This document shows positions 14,840 to 21,047 of a stretch of 21,047 nt of DNA, piece after piece. The notes under the pieces are model-generated. The model made no database searches. It saw only the letters and a list, made by a program, of their open reading frames with translations, and was not told where the DNA came from. The stretch lies in the NCBI GenBank assembly GCA_041674385.1, contig JBAYVU010000053.1, positions 1 to 21,047 of the forward strand. Reading direction: 5' to 3'. The DNA is from JACRAR01 sp041674385 (GTDB lineage: Bacteria; Pseudomonadota; Gammaproteobacteria; Burkholderiales; Rhodocyclaceae). Within the stretch, counting starts at the first letter, position 1. Every line of letters begins with the position of its first letter. The position numbers were made by a program, and so were the translations under genes.

Positions 14840-15184
14840 CTACTTGGAATAGGACTGCCTGATCGCTCGGGAATTCAGCAACAGCCCCGACAAGAGTGTG
14901 AATAACGCAACCGCACCGAGGATCAAAATAGCCAGCCGCCATGGCTGCCCAAATTGCCGACGCAGTTCGATAAGCCGAATGGCTATGCCGACCCAGCCGG
15001 CAGCCGCGCAGTAAGCCAATACCTGTAGCAGGTAAAGACTCCAGGCCTTCCTGAAGAAAAACAAGAACGGAGACACCAGGCACAGCGCAACCATCGCGAA
15101 GTTGCCGCCGCGAAAAAAATGAGCGCCAAGCAGCAAGGCGGACAACGAGAACAGGCAAACCCGAAGGGCCATTGGACTAAGCAT
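14840..15184 (-). CDS. Small four-helix membrane protein, unknown function
   Basis: A 114-residue hydrophobic protein with four predicted helices, approximately residues 6-25, 28-46, 48-70 and 82-103. The last loop and tail are basic (RAIRQSYSK). I do not recognise a family. ATG 15184 overlaps the end of the YgbA-like gene by 8 bases, so the two are almost certainly co-transcribed and translationally coupled; ATG 15172 is an alternative. It is convergent with zorC, with only 21 bases between stop codons and no evident terminator there. Being paired with a nitric-oxide-response-type gene, it may belong to the same stress response. Confidence 0.65.
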   Translation of the reverse strand: MLSPMALRVCLFSLSALLLGAHFFRGGNFAMVALCLVSPFLFFFRKAWSLYLLQVLAYCAAAGWVGIAIRLIELRRQFGQPWRLAILILGAVALFTLLSGLLLNSRAIRQSYSK

Positions 15185-15545
15185 GGTGTTTGGCTGGCAA
15201 ACTGGGCGTCGGACGGCGCCCATCAAGCATATGGATGACAGCCCGGATCGGATGACGCAACAACATCCGTGGGCCGGCCCATTTCATGACGAGCCGGACC
15301 TGCTCGCGCTTTTCCGCGCTATAGCAATGCACGGCACAATTTGCACAAGTCGGCTTGGCATCCCCGAAGACGCAACGCGCCAAACGACGTGTCGCATAAT
15401 CGAACAAAGCGCTGCAACCCGGACAAAGCCAATCGCCGTTGCTAGCGTGGTGCCCACGGCAATACATGCGCATCATCACTTCGATCGTCTTCAACTCGCG
15501 CTTGCGCCGGATCAACTGCTGTCTGCTGCCGCTTTGCAATGCCAT
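15177..15545 (-). CDS. ygbA: YgbA-like nitrous-oxide-stimulated-promoter family protein
   Basis: A 122-residue cysteine-rich protein of the family called nitrous oxide-stimulated promoter (YgbA in E. coli). The signature elements are all visible: MMRMYCRGHH, LCPGCSALFDYATRRLARC, FGDAKPTCANCAVHCY and KWAGPRMLLRHP. Seven cysteines and several His suggest a metal or iron-sulfur site. In E. coli ygbA is controlled by the nitric-oxide-sensing repressor NsrR and helps growth under nitrosative stress; the same role is inferred here. ATG 15545 has AGGGA five to six bases upstream; the open frame runs ten codons further to 15575 without better support. It leads the two-gene minus-strand unit. Confidence 0.85.
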   Translation of the reverse strand: MALQSGSRQQLIRRKRELKTIEVMMRMYCRGHHASNGDWLCPGCSALFDYATRRLARCVFGDAKPTCANCAVHCYSAEKREQVRLVMKWAGPRMLLRHPIRAVIHMLDGRRPTPSLPAKHHA

Positions 15546-15612
15546 GCCATTCCCTGAAAGGAGTGCCAGCAGCAAACTTACTGCCAGCCTGCCCGCAAGA
15601 CCATGATATGCG

Positions 15613-15790
15613 TCAATTTCTCAGGCATTGCGCCTGCCAGCACTTTTCCTGCACGGTACGCTCCAAAGCGACTCGCATCTCGGCAATCACGCTCCGCCAG
15701 TCGCCATATAGTCCGGCAACAGCACCCAGCATGGTTTGCCCAGGGCGCCGGCCGGATGGGCCATGGCAGTGTCGACACAAATCACTAGAG
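15613..15790 (-). pseudogene. Glycosyltransferase C-terminal remnant, frameshifted
   Basis: Reading the minus strand from about 15790, one frame gives VICVDTAMAHPAGALGKPCW followed by VLLP, the conserved C-terminal motif of TPR-linked/GT9-like glycosyltransferases (VDTAxAHLAGALGKPxWxLLP). That frame soon ends at a TGA near 15690. The adjacent frame continues with GDWRSVIAEMRVAL, the usual end of such proteins, and stops at 15613. About 25-30 residues normally between the two motifs are missing. So this is a deleted, frameshifted tail of a once longer gene; its N-terminal bulk is gone, replaced by the lipoprotein gene whose last codons overlap the remnant. Confidence 0.7.
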
Positions 15791-17098
15791 CGAAAACAAG
15801 TTTGTTCCTGCCGCACCCACGGCGAAAAGGCCGTAAAAGTTGTGTGCCACGGTAGCCAAATTGCTGCTCGTGCCAGAATTTTGCAGTTGCATGCTGCTGC
15901 CGTCTAAGCTGGTAATGACGGTACCGCCGTCTCCAACAATGACGAACTGCCTGTTGGAAGTAATCGGCTCCGAAGTGACCGGATCCAGAATGCTATTGGG
16001 TAGCGGAGTCAGCGTAAAAGTGACGGAATTCAGATTGCTGTTGGTCGGCCGAGTCCGCACGGTCCAGGCAGTTCCATCGGCACTGGTCATCACGGTACCG
16101 GCAGCGCCGACCGCCATGTATGTGGGGGTCAGCGTAATCGGGTTTACGCCATAGGCAATGCCATGCAGATCGAGCGAATTGTTCGATGGAATCGCCGTCC
16201 AAGTGGTGCCGTTCGCGCTGGACAGTATGGTGCCATTCGCGCCGACCGCCACATATATGCCATTTCCGAAAGTCACCCCAAACAAATCGTTGGTCGTTCC
16301 CGAATTTACGCTGGTCCAGCTCGTTCCGTCGCTAGTAATAAGGATCGTGCCCTTCTCGCCCACCGCCATAAATCCACCAGACCCATAAAGCGTTATGCCA
16401 TAGAGCGCATTTGTGGTTGTACTGTTTCGTACTGTCCAGGCCACCGCGTCCGGACTCGACAGTATCGTGCCTCCCGCACCGACCGCTATGTAGAGGGCGC
16501 TGCTGCTACCATAGGTAACTGCATTCAGATCGGGGAGAGTTGCCAGCGGATTCGTCCGTTGCGTCCAGCTTAGTGGAGTCCAGGCATTGAAATCCGGACT
16601 CGAGTACAAGGCGCCATGCGCCCCGACCGTCACTAAATAAGCAACCCCCGCCACAGCACCATAGGCCGTTCCGCGCAGATCGTTGACAAGAGGGCTGCCG
16701 ATCGTCCAATTCCCTCCCGAAAGTCTGGGCACCGTGGACGTCGAGGGGCTGCCGCTGCCGCCCGGTCCATTATCGGACCGCCCATTGAGCGTAAAAGAAT
16801 AGTTCAAACCATTGATCAGTCCCGTCACAAGCAGCGGCGAAGTCACATTAATCAACGCCCGGCCGCCGGGCAACTGGTTCCAGTTGTCCGGCGTGACGGA
16901 ACTTGCCGGAGCGGCAAACAACCAATATTGCACATTCGGGGAAGCGGTCCAGGTGACTGTTGCGCTGCTGTCCCCAGGAACGACGCTGACATCGACGGGG
17001 GGATCCGCGGCATTGCCCGACTTGAATGCGCTGCCCAGGCAACCCGCCAGCAGCATGATTGCAGCCGCTGCTGCAACAAATTTTACTATCCGTTTCAT
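15785..17098 (-). CDS. Lipoprotein with FN3-like domain and seven-repeat beta-propeller
   Basis: A 437-residue exported lipoprotein: signal peptide with lipobox LAGC (Cys20). A fibronectin type III-like domain covers about residues 33-125, and the rest is repeats of about 40 residues. Each repeat starts with L-x-x-V/I-T/A-Y/F, continues with a VAVGAxGTI-like strand and SSxDGxxWT, the pattern of BNR/sialidase-like or photosystem-assembly-type propellers. I count seven repeats, the last cut short after AVGAAGTNLFSL. The strand GNWTIGSPLVND before repeat 1 could complete blade 7 in a velcro closure. Likely a surface or periplasmic binding protein; ligand unknown. The start at 17098 has AAGGA six bases upstream. 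The 3' end overlaps a glycosyltransferase remnant. Confidence 0.82.
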   Translation of the reverse strand: MKRIVKFVAAAAAIMLLAGCLGSAFKSGNAADPPVDVSVVPGDSSATVTWTASPNVQYWLFAAPASSVTPDNWNQLPGGRALINVTSPLLVTGLINGLNYSFTLNGRSDNGPGGSGSPSTSTVPRLSGGNWTIGSPLVNDLRGTAYGAVAGVAYLVTVGAHGALYSSPDFNAWTPLSWTQRTNPLATLPDLNAVTYGSSSALYIAVGAGGTILSSPDAVAWTVRNSTTTNALYGITLYGSGGFMAVGEKGTILITSDGTSWTSVNSGTTNDLFGVTFGNGIYVAVGANGTILSSANGTTWTAIPSNNSLDLHGIAYGVNPITLTPTYMAVGAAGTVMTSADGTAWTVRTRPTNSNLNSVTFTLTPLPNSILDPVTSEPITSNRQFVIVGDGGTVITSLDGSSMQLQNSGTSSNLATVAHNFYGLFAVGAAGTNLFSL

Positions 17099-17343
17099 TT
17101 AATTCCTTTTCAGCGAGAATTTTCGTTGACTACGCCACGACGCCTGATATCCATGCGCTCACCGGCCGTATGCCGACAGCCCAACGGAACATTGGAGAAG
17201 CCCATGCCAAACCGGACAATACTACAGACACAGCATCCATGTCACGTCGCTCATGCTAACCGGCTAACCGTGACGACACACGCCCCCAAAGCTTGCTGCA
17301 TGCCAATCCTCTCATCGGCAAGCAGAGGAGCCAGTCCGGAGGA

Positions 17344-17952
17344 TCAAGCGGTCGGCTGGATCAGCCAAGCCAATGCATCTTGAAGGCGGTCGTTACCCCA
17401 GAAAAGTTCTCCCTCGACGATGAAACTGGGCGCGCCGAACAAGCCTAGATCTATCGCCTGTTCGCTCCGCCGACGCAGCTTTTCCTTGTTCTCCGGCATT
17501 TCTGCGGCGGCAATCAGGTCGTCAGCCGGCAAGCCGTAAGAACCCAGGATATCGGCAATCACACCCCGCTCGCCGATGTCCTTGTCTTCGGCGAAATTGG
17601 CGCTGAACACCGCCCGCACAAAATCCGGCATCCAAGAAGCCTCCTCATTGGCGCAGACGACACGTGCAGCACGCAGACCGTTGCGCGGAAATTTGGAAGG
17701 GCGTTTGAAGGCGAATCCATATTTGCCGCACAAGCGCTCCAAGTCGCGCCACATGTAGCGTCCCTTGGGCGGGTAAATGTTGAATGGCGAGTCGTTCCAG
17801 CCCAAGGCAAGGAATGCCGGTCCGAGCAAAAACGGGCGCCATACGACGATCACCCCGGACTGACGGGCCAAGGCTTCAATCCGCATGGCGGAAAGATAGG
17901 AATAGGTACTGGCAAAATCGAACCAGAACTCGATGCGCTTGGTTTCTTCCAT
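17344..17952 (-). CDS. 2-hydroxychromene-2-carboxylate isomerase family protein
   Basis: A 202-residue protein of the DsbA-like HCCA isomerase/GST-kappa family. In naphthalene-type pathways these isomerise 2-hydroxychromene-2-carboxylate with glutathione as cofactor. The N-terminal FDFASTYSYLSAMR holds the Ser (residue 15) that activates glutathione; the usual Pro after it is Thr here. The middle has the long helical insertion (YMWRDLERLCGKYG, FPRNGLRAARV) and the C-terminus shows LGLFGAPSFIVEGELFWGNDRL. No other aromatic-degradation genes are nearby, so the true substrate may differ. ATG 17952 has GGAG seven bases upstream. It is probably transcribed alone. Confidence 0.9.
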   Translation of the reverse strand: MEETKRIEFWFDFASTYSYLSAMRIEALARQSGVIVVWRPFLLGPAFLALGWNDSPFNIYPPKGRYMWRDLERLCGKYGFAFKRPSKFPRNGLRAARVVCANEEASWMPDFVRAVFSANFAEDKDIGERGVIADILGSYGLPADDLIAAAEMPENKEKLRRRSEQAIDLGLFGAPSFIVEGELFWGNDRLQDALAWLIQPTA

Positions 17953-18330
17953 GTTGATCTCCGTGTTTAGTTCGAGGCGTCGTAGGTTGAACGCGCTCCC
18001 AGCTTCGCATCAGGAAATAAACGCTTCCCAAGAACGGCATCATGCCGCTCAACCCGAGCTTCGACACCTTGTATGGTGCAATCGTCCCCATGCACAGGAG
18101 CATTGCCAACAGGAGGCACCACAATCACAGCCGGCAGTTTGGTGGCTTACCCAAGCCAAGCCGAGATTGCTTATGTTCAATAAACACCGGCTCAGCCAGA
18201 GTCCATTCCAAAGCAACTATGCAACTATGCAACTATGCCACTATGCGACTATGCAAGTATCCGCAAACTGTAGATGGAATACAGTTCCCGAACAAACTTT
18301 TCAACCGGTTTAGGGTCTCATGGCGGCTCG
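17953..18330. other. Intergenic region with no convincing gene
   Basis: This 378-base spacer precedes the isomerase gene and follows the EF-hand gene (both on the minus strand). An 82-codon minus-strand frame (17876-18124) overlaps the isomerase start and begins with a hydrophobic stretch, but lacks a ribosome binding site and family resemblance. The only clear structure is the octanucleotide repeat at 18214-18261. Confidence 0.5.
18214..18261. repeat. Octanucleotide tandem repeat, six units
   Basis: Six contiguous 8-bp units: CAACTATG three times, then CCACTATG, CGACTATG and a degraded CAAGTATC. The first three are identical and the array decays to the right. Such arrays change length by slipped-strand mispairing. 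It is about 260 bases upstream of the isomerase start and 70 bases after the EF-hand gene. Confidence 0.9.
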
Positions 18331-20214
18331 CTATTGTACAGTCGAGCGCACCAGCAAGATAAAGGCAACGATAACGAGGATGGCCGCAATTCCGGTATAG
18401 AGGATCCACGGCCGCTGTTTCTCCGCATAGGGGTCGGTCAGCGCACGTTCGGCATTGGCGGGCAGTTGCGCAAGCTGAGTCAGCGAGGCGCCGAAAGGAA
18501 TATTGATCCTGGCGCGGGAGTTGATAGCCCAGCCATTGGCGTCAAGGATGGGGCCGAGGTTGCGACTGCGCAGCTTGAACCACGCGAGGATCACCGCCGG
18601 ACCAGAGACGACGAGCAGCAGAGCGGCCAAGGCAAGCGGCATCTGCCACCATTTGAGGGCGAAGAGTCCGGTAAGCACCGAGGCCAGCGCCGTGCCAATG
18701 GCGCCGACGGCCAACCCGATGGCTGCGAAGATCCCAGCAAACTTGCCGACATCGAAGGGGACGGGCGCCGCCTGTACCGCCGGCTTGGCTGCCGGTGATG
18801 CACCCTTCTTGGAGATATCGAGTGCGGTAAGGGCGAGTTTGTCTTCCGTCACCTTGGCCTTGTTGGCAGCGATCTTCTGCAGTTGCTCGGCAACCATGCG
18901 CGCCAGCCGCTTATAGGGCGCCCAGAAGGCTTGGCGCAGGCTGATCGGGTGGTCGACGATCTTGACGATGGTGGCATCCCAGTCGCGACCCTGACGGTCA
19001 TAGAAAACGCCGTTCCGGCCAAGCATGAGCTGATCGGCATCGCCTGCCGTGAAGGCGGCGGCGATACTTATTATTTCGCTGCCGCGCAGGCAATCGCAAT
19101 AAACGAGGCAAATACGCGAGAGCGCGGCAAGCGCGGCATGCTTGCCGGCATCATTGACTGCAACGCACAGTTCGCAGGAACGGCCATCGAGGTAGAGTGT
19201 CCCAACCTGAAAGGTGGCTTTGCCCTGATGCGTGTAGAAGTCGCGGAATGCGACGAAATTGTTGGCCAGCGGCATCAGGTCGCGTACATAGCGCGCCAGT
19301 TTTTCCACCTCGCACACGATGTCGCTCCCGGCGGCTGGATCGGGCTTACCGGCAAGCCATGCCGCATAAGGTGCCAGCTTCTCCTTCAATGCGCGCCAAT
19401 CGCTTTCGCTCAGTGATTCGCGGGAACCCAACAGCGGGATCACCGCCGCATCGCGCAGAGCCGCAATACGGTCGACCCAGGCCGGATTAACGCCCGTCCC
19501 GAGAGGCAACTCGGCATTCGCCGCCACACGTGCAAGCGGTAACGCGGCGATTGCCTCCGCATCAGTCTTGAGCGTGCCGGCGGAAAGCGCTGCGAAAGCG
19601 TCACCGGCGGCATTGAGCGCCTCCCCGGCACGCGCATCAAATGCCGCCAACCGGCAGCGTACGAACCAGTCTTCGACTTTCTCGGCAATCCCGAGATAGG
19701 CGACATAGGCAGCTTCTGTGGCATCGGCCAGCGGCCTGGCCCCCTGCCCGGCCGCCTCCCAAGCAGCCAGAGCCCGCTCGGCGAGGCGTGCCTGCTCAGC
19801 GCTCGCCGCCTCAACCGACACCAAGTCACCGTTCGAACCCGCCAAAATATCGCGGGCGGCGGCAACCATGAGAACGCCATCCGCATCGTCATCCCGGATT
19901 GCCGCCAGGGGTACCCCGGGCAGGCTTTGTTCCAGCACCTCGGGATGCTTCAAGCGAGCTTCCGCCCATTTCACCGCCTCGATCAGTTCAGGGGCACGGA
20001 TGTGGCCGTCCTTGTCGCTATCGACAAAAGACAAGGTTCTCGCATCAAATTCGATCCCTTTCACCGGACACGAGAGCGCGACCCAGAGTTTTTGGTCGAG
20101 CTTGTCGATAGCGAGAAGCTCAGCGGCCGTGTCGAGGCGGACCTGATCGAAACCGCCGGCACGGAAAAATCGCCAGCGTTGAGAAGCAGGCAACTCGCCA
20201 GGAGATACGGGCAT
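18331..20214 (-). CDS. Large EF-hand protein with C-terminal membrane helices
   Basis: A 627-residue protein whose family I cannot name. A canonical EF-hand loop lies at residues 65-76 (DSDKDGHIRAPE, with Asp at 1, 3 and 5, Gly at 6, Ile at 8 and Glu at 12). A second, degenerate one (DDDADGVLMVAA, lacking Glu12) follows about 35 residues later. A long Ala-rich helical region and a mixed domain follow (FVAFRDFYTHQGKATFQVGTLYLDG area, then CELCVAVND). After an Ala/Pro/Lys linker come about three membrane helices, the last near the C-terminus. ATG 20214 is favoured because AGGT lies upstream; ATG 20235 adds seven residues with no ribosome binding site. Calcium sensing at the membrane is an inference. 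It lies 66 bases after the glycine-zipper gene. Confidence 0.8.
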   Translation of the reverse strand: MPVSPGELPASQRWRFFRAGGFDQVRLDTAAELLAIDKLDQKLWVALSCPVKGIEFDARTLSFVDSDKDGHIRAPELIEAVKWAEARLKHPEVLEQSLPGVPLAAIRDDDADGVLMVAAARDILAGSNGDLVSVEAASAEQARLAERALAAWEAAGQGARPLADATEAAYVAYLGIAEKVEDWFVRCRLAAFDARAGEALNAAGDAFAALSAGTLKTDAEAIAALPLARVAANAELPLGTGVNPAWVDRIAALRDAAVIPLLGSRESLSESDWRALKEKLAPYAAWLAGKPDPAAGSDIVCEVEKLARYVRDLMPLANNFVAFRDFYTHQGKATFQVGTLYLDGRSCELCVAVNDAGKHAALAALSRICLVYCDCLRGSEIISIAAAFTAGDADQLMLGRNGVFYDRQGRDWDATIVKIVDHPISLRQAFWAPYKRLARMVAEQLQKIAANKAKVTEDKLALTALDISKKGASPAAKPAVQAAPVPFDVGKFAGIFAAIGLAVGAIGTALASVLTGLFALKWWQMPLALAALLLVVSGPAVILAWFKLRSRNLGPILDANGWAINSRARINIPFGASLTQLAQLPANAERALTDPYAEKQRPWILYTGIAAILVIVAFILLVRSTVQ

Positions 20215-20280
20215 CGGGCTACCTGCCAAGGGCATCGATCACATCCGCAACGAGCGCAGCTTGCATAATTGCAAGGTGTT

Positions 20281-20889
20281 TCATCGACGAGTGATGCTAT
20301 TGCCAGACAGTTTGACCGACTCTCCGGCAGAGAAGCCCGGATCGTGGTCGAACGCGAAAGTACGTTCTTCTCCAGTGTCGAGTCGGACTTTCACAGACCA
20401 GACCTTGGTGGACTTCATCTTTTCCTCGATCTTGTGACCGGCGTAGGCCCCGCCAGCCGCACCAGCGATCGTTGCCAGATCCTTGCCCGTTCCCCCGCCG
20501 ACCTGGTGACCCAGAATGGCACCGGCAACACCGCCACCGATGATACCTAGCGCCCCGCCTTCACCGGCCTTCTCTCCTACCGTAACTTCAAGCACCTTGC
20601 CGCAATCCGCGCAACCTGAGGCGCCCCCTTTAGGCTTACTCTCCGTGGTTTGGCGGGTTTTTGCCTCGGCCAATGCCTTGGTGTATTCGGCCTTGGCGTC
20701 TCTCAGGCATTGCATGCGGGCGCTGGAGGACGATTCTTCGGCGCACAGTTTCTTGTCTGCCGCATAGCGGGAGGCTGCTTCTTTACTCGCCGCTGTTGAG
20801 CTGGCGCTCGACGAAGCGGCAAGGCTGACGGCTGCTGGAAACTGGCTACCTGCAAGCAGTATGAGGAACAATAATGATTGTCGGTTCAT
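20281..20889 (-). CDS. Glycine-zipper 2TM-domain exported protein
   Basis: A 202-residue exported protein with an N-terminal signal peptide (about 1-25, cleavage after an Ala-rich stretch). A helical region with two Cys follows (KKLCAEE and MQCLRDAK), then a CADC motif. The glycine-zipper segment at about 110-150 (GIIGGGVAGAILGHQVGGGTG and AGAAGGAYAGHKIEE) is of the 17-kDa surface antigen/2TM type that packs in the outer membrane or envelope. The C-terminal part (WSVKVRLDTGEERTF) resembles the beta domain following such zippers. ATG 20889 has GGAG about nine bases upstream; the extra seven residues of the longer frame are not needed. Function in envelope stability is inferred. Confidence 0.85.
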   Translation of the reverse strand: MNRQSLLFLILLAGSQFPAAVSLAASSSASSTAASKEAASRYAADKKLCAEESSSSARMQCLRDAKAEYTKALAEAKTRQTTESKPKGGASGCADCGKVLEVTVGEKAGEGGALGIIGGGVAGAILGHQVGGGTGKDLATIAGAAGGAYAGHKIEEKMKSTKVWSVKVRLDTGEERTFAFDHDPGFSAGESVKLSGNSITRR

Positions 20890-20933
20890 AGTCGCGATCT
20901 CCATGGTCAAAACATCTATTCCAACAGTAGTGT

Positions 20934-20991
20934 CCGGTTAAACCGGGATTAATTTTGATAAAAGCCAATTGTGGTGTGGCCTAGAGGCCGA
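20934..20991. repeat. Two palindromes at right edge of window
   Basis: CCGGTT-A-AACCGG (20934-20946) and GGCCTAGAGGCC (20980-20991) lie upstream of the glycine-zipper gene. The flanking TAGTGTCCGGTTAAACCGGG resembles ends I associate with transposable elements, but no transposase or partner repeat is in the window. They may equally be operators for the glycine-zipper promoter. Confidence 0.4.
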
Positions 20992-21047
20992 AATAATTTG
21001 GTGCCGATTTGAATCTGAATTCTTCATTCTTGTGTAATTTCCCGGAG

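Noticed and set aside
15613..15816. Cytochrome c fragment suggested by a CRHCHGP string on the minus strand
   Set aside because: The string comes from the wrong frame of the glycosyltransferase motif VDTAMAHPAGALGK; no Met ligand region or heme protein context exists.
17876..18124. 82-codon minus-strand membrane-like frame upstream of the isomerase
   Set aside because: It overlaps the well-supported isomerase start in another frame and has no ribosome binding site or family resemblance.
18214..18261. CRISPR array
   Set aside because: The units are contiguous 8-mers without spacers and no cas genes are present; it is a simple tandem repeat.

Overview
The window looks like chromosome from a betaproteobacterium. 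The evidence is a DUF3567 and a DUF2863 protein, both families I know essentially from Betaproteobacteria, together with a DUF3301 protein and the housekeeping cluster msrB-yciB-yciI-(bolA). No species can be named from the sequence alone.

Left edge (1-740): the 3' part of a tRNA-Pro(GGG) gene, from the anticodon loop to CCA, without a matching 5' half, followed by a rho-independent terminator. This is what a tRNA-targeting integrative element leaves at its far end. A second, more diverged copy of the same tRNA segment lies about 575 bp downstream with its own terminator. Between the copies is one small cysteine-rich gene, so the region reads as a scar of one or two integrations at tRNA-Pro.

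Core region (740-9821): a PrsA/SurA-like parvulin lipoprotein, DUF3301, DUF3567, RarD, a stand-alone cyclic-nucleotide-binding protein, DUF2863, a DadA-like D-amino acid dehydrogenase, then divergently msrB, yciB, yciI, a broken bolA remnant, an MFS transporter and an ArsC/Spx-family YffB-like protein. Most of this is ordinary housekeeping; the decayed bolA is the exception.

Accessory region (9914-15545): a single-domain response regulator is divergent from a tightly packed three-gene operon. The first product is a MotA-like channel protein with a very long cytoplasmic tail. The second is a MotB/OmpA-like protein with a membrane-embedded Asp. The third is an EH-signature-type protein. These match ZorA, ZorB and ZorC of the Zorya anti-phage defence system. 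The helicase/nuclease ZorD expected after zorC is absent: only 21 bases separate zorC from a convergent two-gene unit (YgbA-like nitric-oxide-response protein plus a four-helix membrane protein). The upstream region carries a candidate promoter and an 18-bp palindrome with a matching half-site.

Right part (15600-21047): a frameshifted remnant of a glycosyltransferase C-terminus abuts a lipoprotein with an FN3-like domain and a seven-repeat beta-propeller. Then come a 2-hydroxychromene-2-carboxylate isomerase family protein, an intergenic octanucleotide tandem repeat, a large EF-hand membrane protein and a glycine-zipper protein. The far right edge has palindromic non-coding sequence.

The most notable item is the ZorABC operon without ZorD, with its own apparent control region. 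Next are the tRNA-Pro att scars and two previously hidden pseudogene remnants (bolA and glycosyltransferase).
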